The notes below the pieces were generated by a model that saw only the letters and a list, made by a program, of their open reading frames with translations, searched no databases and was not told the origin of the DNA. From Sulfurimonas sp. HSL-1656 (lineage in GTDB: Bacteria > Campylobacterota > Campylobacteria > Campylobacterales > Sulfurimonadaceae), in NCBI RefSeq assembly GCF_039645585.1, contig NZ_CP147915.1, positions 248,001-312,000 of the forward strand: a stretch of DNA of 64,000 nt. The letters run 5' to 3'. This document shows, piece after piece, positions 1 to 9,095 of this stretch. A program made the position numbers and the translations under genes. How positions within the stretch are numbered: position 1 is the stretch's first letter; the number at the start of each line of letters is the position of its first letter.

Positions 1-671
1 AAGATGTCCAGAAGGCGGTGAAGAAGTACCGCGCGGATATCGGCTTCGCCCTCGACGGCGATGCGGACCGCCTGGTCGTGGTGGATGAAAAGGGCGATGT
101 CGTTGACGGGGACCAGCTGCTCGGCGCCCTGGGACTGTTCATGCACAAGTACGGCCTGCTCAAGGGCGACGGGATCGTGGCGACGGTGATGAGCAACCAG
201 GCCCTCGAAGATGCCATGGCCGCCGCGGGGCTTACACTGCACCGCTGCGGCGTCGGCGACAAGTACGTGCTGGAGGCGATGCGCGAACACGGCATCAACT
301 TCGGCGGGGAGCAGAGCGGGCACGTCATCATGCACGACTTCGCCAAGACCGGGGACGGCCTGGTGACGGCGCTGCAGGTGCTGGCGATGGTCCTGATGAC
401 CGGGGAGAAAGCGTCCGCGGCGCTGCGCCCCTTCGAGCTCTACCCGCAGAGCCTCGTCAACCTCAATGTCAAAACGAAAAAACCCCTGGAGAGCATTAGC
501 GGCCTCCCTGACGTACTGGCCGGGATCGAAGCCGCCGGCATGCGCCATCTCATCCGCTACAGCGGGACGGAGAACAAGCTGCGTCTGCTGCTCGAGGGGC
601 GTGACCGTGATGCGATGACGGAGCAGATGGCTCGTCTGGGCGATTTCTTCAAACATGCCCTCAATGACTAG
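1..671 (+). CDS. glmM: Phosphoglucosamine mutase, C-terminal half (5' end outside window)
   Basis: Converts glucosamine-6-phosphate to glucosamine-1-phosphate in the cytoplasm, feeding UDP-GlcNAc for peptidoglycan. The reading frame is open from base 3, so the gene starts before the window; 222 codons remain of a family of roughly 445. Visible are the metal-binding loop DGDADR near the start, the sugar-binding segment GGEQSGH, and the phosphate-binding motif RYSGTE near the C-terminus. The phosphoserine loop must lie upstream. The 3' end overlaps lspA by 17 bases, so the two cell-envelope genes are probably co-transcribed and coupled. Identification is firm because the motifs are diagnostic for the alpha-phosphohexomutase superfamily and DGDADR with this C-terminus fits GlmM rather than PGM. 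Confidence 0.95.
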   Translation, partial: DVQKAVKKYRADIGFALDGDADRLVVVDEKGDVVDGDQLLGALGLFMHKYGLLKGDGIVATVMSNQALEDAMAAAGLTLHRCGVGDKYVLEAMREHGINFGGEQSGHVIMHDFAKTGDGLVTALQVLAMVLMTGEKASAALRPFELYPQSLVNLNVKTKKPLESISGLPDVLAGIEAAGMRHLIRYSGTENKLRLLLEGRDRDAMTEQMARLGDFFKHALND

Positions 672-1119
672 GGGGATCATCGCGCTGGTCCTGGCCCTGG
701 CCGGGATCTTCATCATCGACCAGAACATCAAGACGCTTTTCCTGGAGGGCTACCGCTTCTACAGCGACTGCATCGACCTGACCCTCGTCTACAACAAAGG
801 GGTCGCCTTTTCGATGTTCGCTTTCCTGGAAGAGTGGCTCAAGTGGCTGCAGCTGCTGCTGATCGCAGGGGTGCTCATCTATGTGGTACGGCTGCAAAAA
901 ACCTGCTACATGCTCCCCGTCGGCATCCTGGTGGGTGCCGGCCTCTCCAACGTCTATGACCGCTTTGTGCACCCGGGAGTAGTGGATTATGTCTACTGGC
1001 ACTGCGGGTTCGATTTCGCCGTCTTCAACTTTGCCGACGTGATGATCGACGTGGCAGTGGTCTGGCTGCTGCTGCTCAACCTCAAACCCCACTGGTGCCG
1101 GAGCGGGCAAGCGCACTGA
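655..1119 (+). CDS. lspA: Lipoprotein signal peptidase (signal peptidase II)
   Basis: Inner-membrane aspartyl protease that removes the signal peptide of prolipoproteins after diacylglyceryl modification. The 154-residue protein has the expected four hydrophobic segments. Family motifs are present: DQNIK after the first helix, NKGVAFSMF, and the two catalytic-aspartate regions, [14 protein letters not shown] and FNFADVMID. The first ATG (655) lies inside glmM; a second ATG at 664 would give a protein three residues shorter and cannot be excluded. Several lipoproteins encoded in this window (at 27966, 43061, 44048, 44344, 44730) would be its substrates. Confidence 0.95.
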   Translation: MPSMTRGIIALVLALAGIFIIDQNIKTLFLEGYRFYSDCIDLTLVYNKGVAFSMFAFLEEWLKWLQLLLIAGVLIYVVRLQKTCYMLPVGILVGAGLSNVYDRFVHPGVVDYVYWHCGFDFAVFNFADVMIDVAVVWLLLLNLKPHWCRSGQAH

Positions 1120-1121
1120 TA

Positions 1122-1150
1122 TTGCAATCGCGCGCGCCCTGTGCTATAAT
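1122..1150 (+). promoter_or_regulatory. Sigma-70 type promoter of the SRP RNA
   Basis: TTGCAA at 1122-1127 and a perfect TATAAT at 1145-1150 are separated by 17 bases. This places transcription start at about 1157, just ahead of the SRP RNA helix and immediately downstream of the lspA stop. It is one of the few promoters in the window with both hexamers well formed, as expected for a constitutive stable RNA. Confidence 0.8.
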
Positions 1151-1156
1151 TCCGCC

Positions 1157-1305
1157 AGCGCTGAAGGCATACAGGTGCCCTCAACGCTCTCCTTTAGACC
1201 TGTGCAATGTGCAGGCGAGGCACTGGGTCAGGATGGGAACATAGCAGCCCACCTTTTCTGTGCATGTGCCGCAGGTATCTGGAGGAGAGTTCCTCATTAC
1301 TTCTT
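1157..1305 (+). ncRNA. ffs: Signal recognition particle RNA (4.5S-like, small bacterial type)
   Basis: RNA scaffold of the signal recognition particle, binding Ffh for co-translational membrane targeting. The conserved helix 8 is clear: GUCAGG at 1227-1232, a GGAA tetraloop at 1236-1239 and AGCAGC at 1243-1248, closed by GGG/CCC pairing. Further pairings extend the rod: GGCAC (1219-1223) with GUGCC (1266-1270), ACCUG near 1198-1202 with CAGGU at 1272-1276, and CUCUCCU (1187-1193) with AGGAGAG (1283-1289). The ends are approximate: the 5' end comes from the promoter and the 3' end from the T-rich stretch near 1301-1308. This RNA explains most of the roughly 310-base gap between lspA and the next gene; the remainder up to 1430 is AT-rich leader of that gene. 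Confidence 0.9.
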
Positions 1306-1430
1306 TTTATCCAAACCACCCAAAAAACTGTTTATGAAACGTTATTGATGCTGTGCGATCATAGCTGTTGATGGTATTGAGCCCTTCCCGCTACAATGCT
1401 TTCAGACAGATCGAACACAAGGAGTTCATG

Positions 1431-1685
1431 ATGAAAACGTACAAGTTGGCGGCCATGCTGCTCGGAGCGGCCCTGATGACGGGGATCGGAGCGACGTCGG
1501 CCTTTGCGAAGTGTGACGGTGAGAAAATGGAAACACCGGCAACCAAATGCAGCGGTGAGAAAAAAGCGAAGATGAACACCAAGTGCAACGGCGAGAAAAA
1601 GTCAAACATGAACGCCAAGTGCAACGGTGAGAAAAAAGAAGAGAAGCCCAAAGGCAAATGCGGCCAGGGCAAATGCGGCGGTTGA
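1431..1685 (+). CDS. Secreted Cys/Lys-rich repeat peptide, HvfA/bufferin-precursor-like
   Basis: A small exported protein of 84 residues. A Sec signal peptide of about 26 residues ends in an AFA site. The mature part is hydrophilic and built from four KC(D/S/N)GEK repeats, then closes with GKCGQGKCGG. That GKCG ending resembles the EGKCG-repeat precursors (HvfA-type) whose cysteines are converted to copper-binding heterocycles by MNIO (DUF692) enzymes; this is a resemblance, not a proven membership. I chose the ATG at 1431, six bases after GGAG; ATG 1428 is directly before it, and an in-frame ATG at 1368 would add residues without signal character. A DoxX-family gene follows 38 bases later, as in Hvf-type clusters, but no DUF692 or DUF2063 gene is present in the window. 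Confidence 0.8.
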   Translation: MKTYKLAAMLLGAALMTGIGATSAFAKCDGEKMETPATKCSGEKKAKMNTKCNGEKKSNMNAKCNGEKKEEKPKGKCGQGKCGG

Positions 1686-1723
1686 CCCCGCGGCAGTGAG
1701 TTTCGTACAGGAAAGGAGCCGCC

Positions 1724-2173
1724 ATGCAATGCCAGCTTTCCAACCTATGTAAAATCGTCGAACCGGCCGTCGAAAAGCTTCAGAGTGTCGCACTGCTTTT
1801 CGTACGGCTGATCCTCGCCTACGGTTTCTATGAACCGGCGAAAATGAAGTGGAACGATATCGGCTCCGTGGCCGAATGGTTCGCTTCGATGGGGCTCCCG
1901 ATGCCCACCCTGCAGGCATACCTGGCGGCAACGACGGAAGCGTCAGGTGTCGTGCTGTTGACACTGGGGCTTTTCACGCGGCTGATTTCCATTCCGCTGA
2001 TGGGCGTCATGCTCGTTGCCATTACCCTGGTGCATCTGCCCAACGGTTTCCAGTCGGGCAACAACGGGTTTGAAATCCCGCTGTACTACTTCATTATGCT
2101 TTTCGTCCTGCTGACGCACGGCGCCGGTAACCTCTCCTTCGACCGGCTGCTGTTCAAACGCAAAGAGGCCTGA
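1724..2173 (+). CDS. DoxX family membrane protein
   Basis: A 149-residue integral membrane protein with four predicted hydrophobic segments (about residues 22-38, 65-85, 90-108, 122-140). The layout AxLFVRLILAYGFYxPAKMKW near the N-terminus and the central TExxGVxLLTLGLFTR block are typical of DoxX/DoxD relatives. Family members are linked to sulfur metabolism and to detoxification, and one (HvfD) accompanies metallophore-type peptide clusters. A good Shine-Dalgarno (AAAGGAG) precedes the ATG. It follows the Cys-repeat peptide gene with the same orientation and a terminator-like hairpin after its stop, so the two form a probable bicistronic unit. The biochemical activity is unknown. Confidence 0.85.
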   Translation: MQCQLSNLCKIVEPAVEKLQSVALLFVRLILAYGFYEPAKMKWNDIGSVAEWFASMGLPMPTLQAYLAATTEASGVVLLTLGLFTRLISIPLMGVMLVAITLVHLPNGFQSGNNGFEIPLYYFIMLFVLLTHGAGNLSFDRLLFKRKEA

Positions 2174-2206
2174 CCCCTACGGGGCCTCTGGACCTTTCCC
2201 TTTTCA
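2164..2206 (+). terminator. Terminator-like hairpin after the DoxX gene
   Basis: AGAGG (2164-2168) pairs with CCTCT (2185-2189), and CCCC (2174-2177) with GGGG (2181-2184) across a TAC loop, with a five-base bulge on the 5' side. A pyrimidine and T-rich run follows to about 2206. It overlaps the last codons of the DoxX gene. Confidence 0.55.
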
Positions 2207-2431
2207 ATCTTCCCGGTATTTTGAGATCCCGCACGGCTGGTTCGGTGAGGGCGGATGCGCTTCGAGGTATTCGAGGTCCTCGAGGGTCTGTTTGAGGACC
2301 TTCTGCTGCTGAAGCAGCGGCAGCATGGCGTTGTCTTTCTGGGTGAGGTTGAGCTTCATATCCATGAGGATGGCCTGTACCTCTTTGTCGAGGTCGGACA
2401 GGGCATTTTTTACGTGTTCGATCGGTTTCAT
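2204..2431 (-). CDS. Small uncharacterised cytoplasmic protein, helical
   Basis: A 75-residue protein I do not recognise. It is predicted to be almost wholly helical, with a heptad-like pattern (VKNALSDLDKEVQAILMDMKL, then a Gln/Leu-rich stretch LLQQQKVLKQTLEDLEYLE) that suggests a short coiled coil, followed by a Pro-rich tail. There is no signal peptide and no Cys pair. The start is supported by a -10 box (TATAAT) ending exactly six bases before ATG, which suggests a leaderless mRNA. It lies between the DoxX gene, which it faces tail to tail, and uppP, which has the same orientation. Confidence 0.6.
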   Translation of the reverse strand: MKPIEHVKNALSDLDKEVQAILMDMKLNLTQKDNAMLPLLQQQKVLKQTLEDLEYLEAHPPSPNQPCGISKYRED

Positions 2432-2437
2432 GCCGCG

Positions 2438-2443
2438 ATTATA
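2438..2443 (-). promoter_or_regulatory. -10 box of a putative leaderless transcript
   Basis: On the minus strand TATAAT ends six bases before the ATG at 2431, leaving no room for a Shine-Dalgarno sequence. The transcription start would fall on or next to the start codon. The same arrangement recurs elsewhere in the window. Confidence 0.6.
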
Positions 2444-2493
2444 ACCAAGCGGCCTTTGCCCGGAAGCCCGGCTTTCAGGCTAATATGCCTGAT

Positions 2494-3270
2494 TCAGTGG
2501 ACGAGTTCGACGCCGAAGAGCCCGTAGAGCAGACCGCTGGCGATGAGGTAGACCCCGAAAGGCTTGAAGCTGTAGCGCGAGACGACGGCGAGGAAGGTCT
2601 TGACCGCAACCCAGCCGACGACAAAGGAGACGACGAAACCGACGGCCAGGGCGCCGAAGTGTTCAAACGAAAGGGCTGAGTACTCCTTGAGGAGCGTATA
2701 GCCCGATGCCGCGCCCATCGTCGGGATGGCGAGCAGGAACGAAAACGCCATGGCCGTGTCCCGCGACAGTCCGCTGAGCATCCCGCCGAGGATCGTCATC
2801 CCCGAGCGGGAGACCCCGGGTACGAGGGCGAAGACCTGGAAGATGCCGACGGCGAGGGCCTGTTTCATACTGACCCCCTCCAGTGCTTTCACGGCATGGG
2901 TTTTGGGCTTGTAGGCGAACTCGACCGCGAGGAAGGCGATCCCGGTAAGGATCATCAGGGCCACGGTGGAGTTGGCGGCGAACATCGCTTCGATCTGTTT
3001 GTGAAAGAGCAGGCCGACGACGCCCGTCGGGATGAAGGCGGCGATAAGTTTGACCCAGAGGGCCCTGCTCTGCAGCAGCCGCTCGCGGTAGATCAGCATC
3101 ACCGAGAAGATCGGGGCGATCTGGATGATGATCTCGAAGGCGGTCAGGAAGGTGTCCTGCTTGAGTCCGAGCATCTGCCCGGCAAGGTAGAGATGCGCAG
3201 TGGAAGAGACGGGAAGATACTCGGTGATCCCCTCGACGATCCCGAGGATGATGGCGTCAAAAACGGTCAT
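2494..3270 (-). CDS. uppP: Undecaprenyl-diphosphatase
   Basis: Inner-membrane phosphatase that regenerates undecaprenyl phosphate, the lipid carrier for peptidoglycan and surface polysaccharide, and confers bacitracin tolerance in other bacteria. The 258-residue protein is at the usual family length and is strongly hydrophobic. The two signature regions are present: EGITEYLPVSSTAHL near residues 13-27 and PGVSRSGMT at about 147-155. Together they form the (E/Q)xxxE plus PGxSRSxxT active-site pair of the BacA/UppP family. It stands alone on the minus strand between two plus-strand blocks; lspA and glmM nearby also serve envelope synthesis. Confidence 0.95.
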   Translation of the reverse strand: MTVFDAIILGIVEGITEYLPVSSTAHLYLAGQMLGLKQDTFLTAFEIIIQIAPIFSVMLIYRERLLQSRALWVKLIAAFIPTGVVGLLFHKQIEAMFAANSTVALMILTGIAFLAVEFAYKPKTHAVKALEGVSMKQALAVGIFQVFALVPGVSRSGMTILGGMLSGLSRDTAMAFSFLLAIPTMGAASGYTLLKEYSALSFEHFGALAVGFVVSFVVGWVAVKTFLAVVSRYSFKPFGVYLIASGLLYGLFGVELVH

Positions 3271-3355
3271 AAAAACAGGTCCCGGAACAAAGATGCGTCA
3301 TTGTACCCGCTTGGCGTGAAAAGCAACCTTGAGATGCCCTTAAATGAACATACAG

Positions 3356-3401
3356 TATAATACGCGGCTTGAAAAAGGCGGTGAAAATCCGCCTTAGCCG
3401 C
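3356..3401 (+). promoter_or_regulatory. Promoter and hairpin leader of the aminotransferase-hisZ-purA operon
   Basis: TATAAT lies at 3356-3361. Immediately downstream is a two-part stem: GCGGCT (3364-3369) with AGCCGC (3396-3401), and AAGGCGG (3375-3381) with CCGCCTT (3389-3395) closing a seven-base loop. The 13 pairs are broken only by a bulge on the 5' arm. The Shine-Dalgarno and ATG follow 28 bases later. If transcription starts about seven bases after the -10 box, part of the outer arm is lost and the inner stem remains. It does not match a riboswitch class I know. Confidence 0.55.
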
Positions 3402-3429
3402 ATATGCATATCACTTAAGGAAAAAAAGC

Positions 3430-4539
3430 ATGCTGCTCTTTACCCCCGGTCCTACCCCTGTTCCGGAATCCGTCCGCAAGGCAATGGCGGAGGAGACGAT
3501 CCATCACCGCACGCCGGAATTCGAAGCGATTTTCGAACGCGCACGCAAGGCGCTCTTCGGCCTGATGAAAACCGATGAGGTCGTGATGCTGGCCTCGACG
3601 GGTACCGGCGCAATGGAAGCGGCCGTGACCAACCTCTGCCGTGACACCCTGCTCAACATCAATGCGGGTAAATTCGGCGAGCGTTTCGGTAAGATCGCGC
3701 TGGCACACGGGCTGCAGAATGTGGAGCTGACCTACGAGTGGGATACCCCGGCAACGCCCGAGGATGTCCTCGCTGCCCTGCAGGAGAACCCGCGCATTGA
3801 TGCCATCGCCATTCAGATCAGCGAGAGTGCCGGCGGGCTGCGCCACCCGGTCGAAGCGATCGCCGCCGCGGTTAAGGGCGTCCGCCCCGACGTCATGATC
3901 ATCGCGGACGGCATTACCGCCGTCGGTGTCGAGGCGATCGACGTGACGAACATCGATGCCCTGCTGGCGGGCAGCCAGAAAGCGCTGATGCTGCCGCCGG
4001 GCCTCGCCGTGATCGGACTGAGCAACGCGGCGGTCGAGAAGATCGGCGCAGGCAGAGGATACTACTTCAACCTGGCGACCGAGATCAAGAAACAGCGTAC
4101 CAATACCACGGCATGGACCGCGGCGACGACGCTGGTCATCGGCCTGGAGGCCGTTTTGGCGGAGATCGACGTCAAGGGGCTTGAAGCGCTTTATGACGAG
4201 ACGGCCCGCCGCGGTGCCGCGACGCGTACCGCGTTTGAGGCACTCGGCCTGCATATCTACCCCAAAACACCGGCGGCGTCCATGACGACGATTGATGACG
4301 TGAATGCCAACGAGATCCGCGCACTGCTGAAAAAAGAGTTCGACGTCAACATGGCCGGCGGCCAGGACCACCTCAAAGGCAAGATCTTCCGTGTCAATCA
4401 CATGGGCCTGATCAAGCCTTACGAGGCGGCGTGGGTCGTCAATGCCGTCGAGGTCGCCCTCGACAAGCTCGGCCGCCGCAGTTACGACGGGACGGCAAGC
4501 CGCATCTTCAACGAGATCTATTTCGGGCTGGCGACATGA
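3430..4539 (+). CDS. Class V aminotransferase (serine/alanine-glyoxylate aminotransferase family)
   Basis: A PLP-dependent transaminase of 369 residues in the small-subunit hydrogenase/serine-glyoxylate aminotransferase branch of class V. The start LLFTPGPTPVP is the classical substrate-entry motif of this branch. STGTGAMEA (57-65) makes the phosphate-binding turn, Asp160 in ADGITAVG should contact the PLP ring nitrogen, and Lys184 in GSQKALM is the predicted Schiff-base lysine. The in vivo amino donor cannot be told from sequence; a role in serine/glycine or alanine metabolism is plausible. The stop overlaps the next start (ATGA at 4536), so expression is coupled to the HisZ-like gene and probably purA. 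Confidence 0.88.
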   Translation: MLLFTPGPTPVPESVRKAMAEETIHHRTPEFEAIFERARKALFGLMKTDEVVMLASTGTGAMEAAVTNLCRDTLLNINAGKFGERFGKIALAHGLQNVELTYEWDTPATPEDVLAALQENPRIDAIAIQISESAGGLRHPVEAIAAAVKGVRPDVMIIADGITAVGVEAIDVTNIDALLAGSQKALMLPPGLAVIGLSNAAVEKIGAGRGYYFNLATEIKKQRTNTTAWTAATTLVIGLEAVLAEIDVKGLEALYDETARRGAATRTAFEALGLHIYPKTPAASMTTIDDVNANEIRALLKKEFDVNMAGGQDHLKGKIFRVNHMGLIKPYEAAWVVNAVEVALDKLGRRSYDGTASRIFNEIYFGLAT

Positions 4540-5378
4540 TTTTTGCCCACGAGATTCCCGAAGGCAGCAAGCTCTATTTCGGTGCCAGCGCCCGCCGCAA
4601 ACGCGAGATCGAGCAGATCGCCAGCGACGTGCTCTATGCCGACGGCTTCGAAGAGATCGTCGTGCCGCTCTTTTCGCACCACCAGCATGAGAGCATCTCC
4701 GACACCAAAGAGCTGATCCGCCTGGGAGACCGTGACAATCACCGCATGAGCCTGCGCGCGGACACGACCATCGATGTCGTGCGCATCATTTCCAAGCGGC
4801 TCGGCCGCAACACGGACCACCGCAAATGGTTCTATATCCAGCCGGTCTACCGCTACCCCTCGCACGAGCAGTACCAGGTCGGTGCCGAGGTGATCGGGGA
4901 GGCGGACCTCTCCATCGCGATGCGGCGCTGCCTGGAGATCTTCGAGCGGCTGGAGGCACAGCCGCTGCTGCAGATCTCCAACATCAATATCCCGAAGATC
5001 CTGAGCCGCCTCCTCGACATCCCGATGGACGATTTCCGCCATATCCGGATCGAGAACTTTCTGGCGCGGGGCATCGACTGGCTGACGAAGCTCGTCTACC
5101 TCGAGAAGCCTTCGGAGATCGACGCGGTCCTGCCGCTTGTGCCGGAGGAGCTGCGTATTGAGCTGGTGAAGATGAAAGAGCTCAGCCTGAGCGTGCCGTA
5201 TAGCAACACGGTCGTCGCACCGCTGTACTATGCGAAGATGCTCTACTACGACGAGCTCTATTTCCGCGTGATCGCGGCCAATGACGTTTACGCCAGAGGC
5301 GGACGCTATAAAAACGAAGATGTGACCAGTGTCGGCTTTGCCATCGCTACCGATGTGCTGCTTGAAGCCGGCGTGTAA
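4536..5378 (+). CDS. hisZ: ATP phosphoribosyltransferase regulatory subunit (HisZ-like)
   Basis: A 280-residue paralogue of the histidyl-tRNA synthetase catalytic core. In other bacteria HisZ pairs with a short HisG to form the first enzyme of histidine synthesis and to carry its allosteric control. Seen here are the class II core segments: a glycine-poor motif 1 region, motif 2-like FYIQPVYRYPSHEQYQVGAEVIG, and the C-terminal GGRY...VGFAIATDVLL block. There is no anticodon-binding domain, and the length is well below a true HisRS, which supports HisZ. The ATG at 4536 was chosen because it overlaps the previous stop as ATGA and begins the homologous sequence. hisG is not in the window. Confidence 0.82.
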   Translation: MIFAHEIPEGSKLYFGASARRKREIEQIASDVLYADGFEEIVVPLFSHHQHESISDTKELIRLGDRDNHRMSLRADTTIDVVRIISKRLGRNTDHRKWFYIQPVYRYPSHEQYQVGAEVIGEADLSIAMRRCLEIFERLEAQPLLQISNINIPKILSRLLDIPMDDFRHIRIENFLARGIDWLTKLVYLEKPSEIDAVLPLVPEELRIELVKMKELSLSVPYSNTVVAPLYYAKMLYYDELYFRVIAANDVYARGGRYKNEDVTSVGFAIATDVLLEAGV

Positions 5379-6641
<1,263 letters not shown>

Positions 6642-6678
6642 GCGGCCGGTTCCACTAACAGTGTCGGTCACTTTTCGA

Positions 6679-6684
6679 TATAAT
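6679..6684 (+). promoter_or_regulatory. -10 box of a putative leaderless transcript
   Basis: TATAAT ends eight bases before the ATG at 6693, and no Shine-Dalgarno is visible in between. Confidence 0.5.
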
Positions 6685-6692
6685 CTATCGTA

Positions 6693-9095
6693 ATGAAGTT
6701 GACTATCTGGAACTCTCTCGCATCGAAACTGCTGTTCTCCCTGGCGTTTTTCAGCCTGCTGCTGGTAAGCGGGCTGGCCTATGTCAACACGAAAATCGTC
6801 ATCAGCGGCTACAAAAAACAGCTCCAGGAACTGGTGGAGCAGAAGATCGATTTCATGCTGCCCCAGCTCTCCGATGCCCTGCACAACGAGGAGTACCTTC
6901 TGGCGGAGGAGCAGCTCATCCGCCTGAGCTCCGCGCAGGTGATCAACGGGGTGCGGCTGCTCCGTAACCATGGCCGTCCCCTCGTCGTCGGCAGCTTCGG
7001 CTCTCCCCACCGTCTCTTCACACTGGCCCTTCCCGTCACCAATGTCAACGGCGAGATCATCGCCTCGATGGACGTCGCCGTCTCCGACCGGAACTTCCGC
7101 GCGATGATGGAGCAGTACTTCCAGTTTCTCGCCGCGATCATCGGCGGATACGTCCTGCTGGTCGTCCTGCTGCTGCGGCTGCTCTACCGGGCATTCATGC
7201 CGCTGCGCGAGCTGACCCGGAAACTGGAGGCTTTCGACCCGAGCCACCCGGTGCCGATCGAGCTGAAAAATACCAGCGGCAGCGAAATCGGCATGATCGC
7301 CGATGCGGCGAACAAGATGAGCGACAACATTATCCACCACGCCGACTTTATGAACGAGCTGCATAAAGAGATCGAAGAGGGGCGCCAACACCTCAAAGAA
7401 GCGCAGCAGATCGCCCGGATGGGGAGCTGGCGGATCGACACGCAGACGCACGACTGCAGCTTCAGTGACCAGATGTATGTGCTGCTGGGGATCCCGATGG
7501 ACGGCATGCCGCTGACCTGGGATACGCTGCTCAACGTTATCGACCCCTCGCAGCGCCAATCGTTTATCCGCGCCCTTGAAAACACGGCCCAGACCCACAC
7601 CCCGTTCCGCCTGATGCATAAAATCGTCAACGCCCACGGGGAGGCGATGCACGTGCTGACCGAGGGGAAACTGAGTCTGCGGCGCGACGGCAAGGCGTTT
7701 ATTTCGGGGATCACGATGGATGTCAGCGAGCAGGCGGAGAGCCAGCAGATGATTGAAAAGCTCGCGTTCTACGATCCGCTCACCAACCTGCCGAACCGCG
7801 TCCTGATGCAGGACCGCCTGCAGAAATCGATCAAAGACGCCAACCGCCGGGGCGAAAAGCTGGGCGTCCTCTTCCTCGACCTCGACGGGTTCAAGAACGT
7901 CAACGACACCCTGGGACACACTCTGGGCGACCGCCTGCTCAAAGAGGTGGCGGAGCGCCTCAAACGCACCCTGCGCGATTCCGATACGATCTCGCGGATC
8001 GGCGGGGACGAGTTTATCGTCCTGCTGCCGCTCATCAACTCGGAGAAAGACATCACCATCGTCGCCAAGAAGATGATCGATGCCCTGCAGGAGCGCTGGG
8101 AGTTCGGGGACAAGGCGATCTTTACGACGACGAGTATCGGGGTGGCCATCTACCCGGATCACTCCGAGGACGCCGACACGCTGATCAAGTTCGCCGATAC
8201 CGCCATGTACAAGGCGAAAGAGGACGGGCGTAACCGTTACCGGTTCTACGACAAAACGATGGGGGAGACGATCCGCAAAAAACTTCAGATCGAGCACGAA
8301 ATGCGAGAGGCCATCGAGACGATGGAGCAGTTCGAACTCTACTACCAGCCGAAGATCTCCCTGCGGACCGGCGCCATCATCGGTGCGGAGGCGCTCATCC
8401 GCTGGAACCATCCGAAGGTCGGTACGGTCTACCCGGACGATTTCATCCCCGTCGCAGAGCATACGGGGATGATCATCAAGATCGGGGAGTGGGTCATGCA
8501 CGAGGCGGCCCGCCGCATCGAACAGTGGCGTGCCGCAGGCATTGCACCGCTGAAACTGGCCGTCAACCTCTCCGGCCGCCAGTTCGGCAGCCCGCTGCTG
8601 CTGCACCAGATCCGTACCGTGCTGCAGCGCTATGACATCGAGCCGAAATACCTGGAGTTCGAGGTCACCGAGAGCGTCTCCATGATCAGTCTCACGGAAA
8701 GCCTGAAAGTCCTCCACCAGCTCCGTGATCTCGGGGTCGGCGTGAATATCGACGACTTCGGTACGGGCTACTCCTCCCTGGCCTACCTCAAACAGTTCCC
8801 GGTCGATACGCTCAAGATCGACAAGGCGTTTATTATGAATATGCTGGAGGATCAGGATGACCGCACCATCGTCGAATCGATCGTTTCACTGAGCAAGGCG
8901 ATGGGGCTGAAGATCGTTGCGGAGGGGATCGAGAGTGCCGAGCATGTCCGTCTGCTCAAGAAGCTCGGCGTCGACTACGGCCAGGGCTACTTCTTCAGCC
9001 GGCCGGTACCGTTCGGCCAGCTTGACCGCATGTACCGCAACAATCTCGTCAAGATGAAGACGCTGCGCGAACCGGAAAAGAAGCAGGCCGTCTAG
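6693..9095 (+). CDS. Membrane GGDEF-EAL cyclic-di-GMP signalling protein with PAS domain
   Basis: An 800-residue inner-membrane signalling protein. Two transmembrane segments (about 12-33 and 140-165) flank a periplasmic sensor region, followed by a HAMP-like linker, a PAS fold with PAC end (about 245-350), a GGDEF domain and an EAL domain. The diguanylate cyclase motif is intact (GGDEF at 437-441, preceded by FLDLDGFKNVND). The phosphodiesterase motif is intact too (EAL at 566-568), with further EAL-domain signatures (DDFGTGYSSL and the late EGIES). The protein could therefore make or degrade c-di-GMP, and the net activity cannot be predicted. It is a single gene, apparently leaderless, and its 3' end overlaps the convergent flavoprotein gene by four bases. 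Confidence 0.95.
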   Translation: MKLTIWNSLASKLLFSLAFFSLLLVSGLAYVNTKIVISGYKKQLQELVEQKIDFMLPQLSDALHNEEYLLAEEQLIRLSSAQVINGVRLLRNHGRPLVVGSFGSPHRLFTLALPVTNVNGEIIASMDVAVSDRNFRAMMEQYFQFLAAIIGGYVLLVVLLLRLLYRAFMPLRELTRKLEAFDPSHPVPIELKNTSGSEIGMIADAANKMSDNIIHHADFMNELHKEIEEGRQHLKEAQQIARMGSWRIDTQTHDCSFSDQMYVLLGIPMDGMPLTWDTLLNVIDPSQRQSFIRALENTAQTHTPFRLMHKIVNAHGEAMHVLTEGKLSLRRDGKAFISGITMDVSEQAESQQMIEKLAFYDPLTNLPNRVLMQDRLQKSIKDANRRGEKLGVLFLDLDGFKNVNDTLGHTLGDRLLKEVAERLKRTLRDSDTISRIGGDEFIVLLPLINSEKDITIVAKKMIDALQERWEFGDKAIFTTTSIGVAIYPDHSEDADTLIKFADTAMYKAKEDGRNRYRFYDKTMGETIRKKLQIEHEMREAIETMEQFELYYQPKISLRTGAIIGAEALIRWNHPKVGTVYPDDFIPVAEHTGMIIKIGEWVMHEAARRIEQWRAAGIAPLKLAVNLSGRQFGSPLLLHQIRTVLQRYDIEPKYLEFEVTESVSMISLTESLKVLHQLRDLGVGVNIDDFGTGYSSLAYLKQFPVDTLKIDKAFIMNMLEDQDDRTIVESIVSLSKAMGLKIVAEGIESAEHVRLLKKLGVDYGQGYFFSRPVPFGQLDRMYRNNLVKMKTLREPEKKQAV

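Noticed and set aside
4431..4535. Earlier start for the HisZ-like gene within the aminotransferase gene
   Set aside because: The added residues are Arg/Pro/Gln-rich out-of-frame translation of the aminotransferase; the ATGA start at 4536 begins the homologous sequence.
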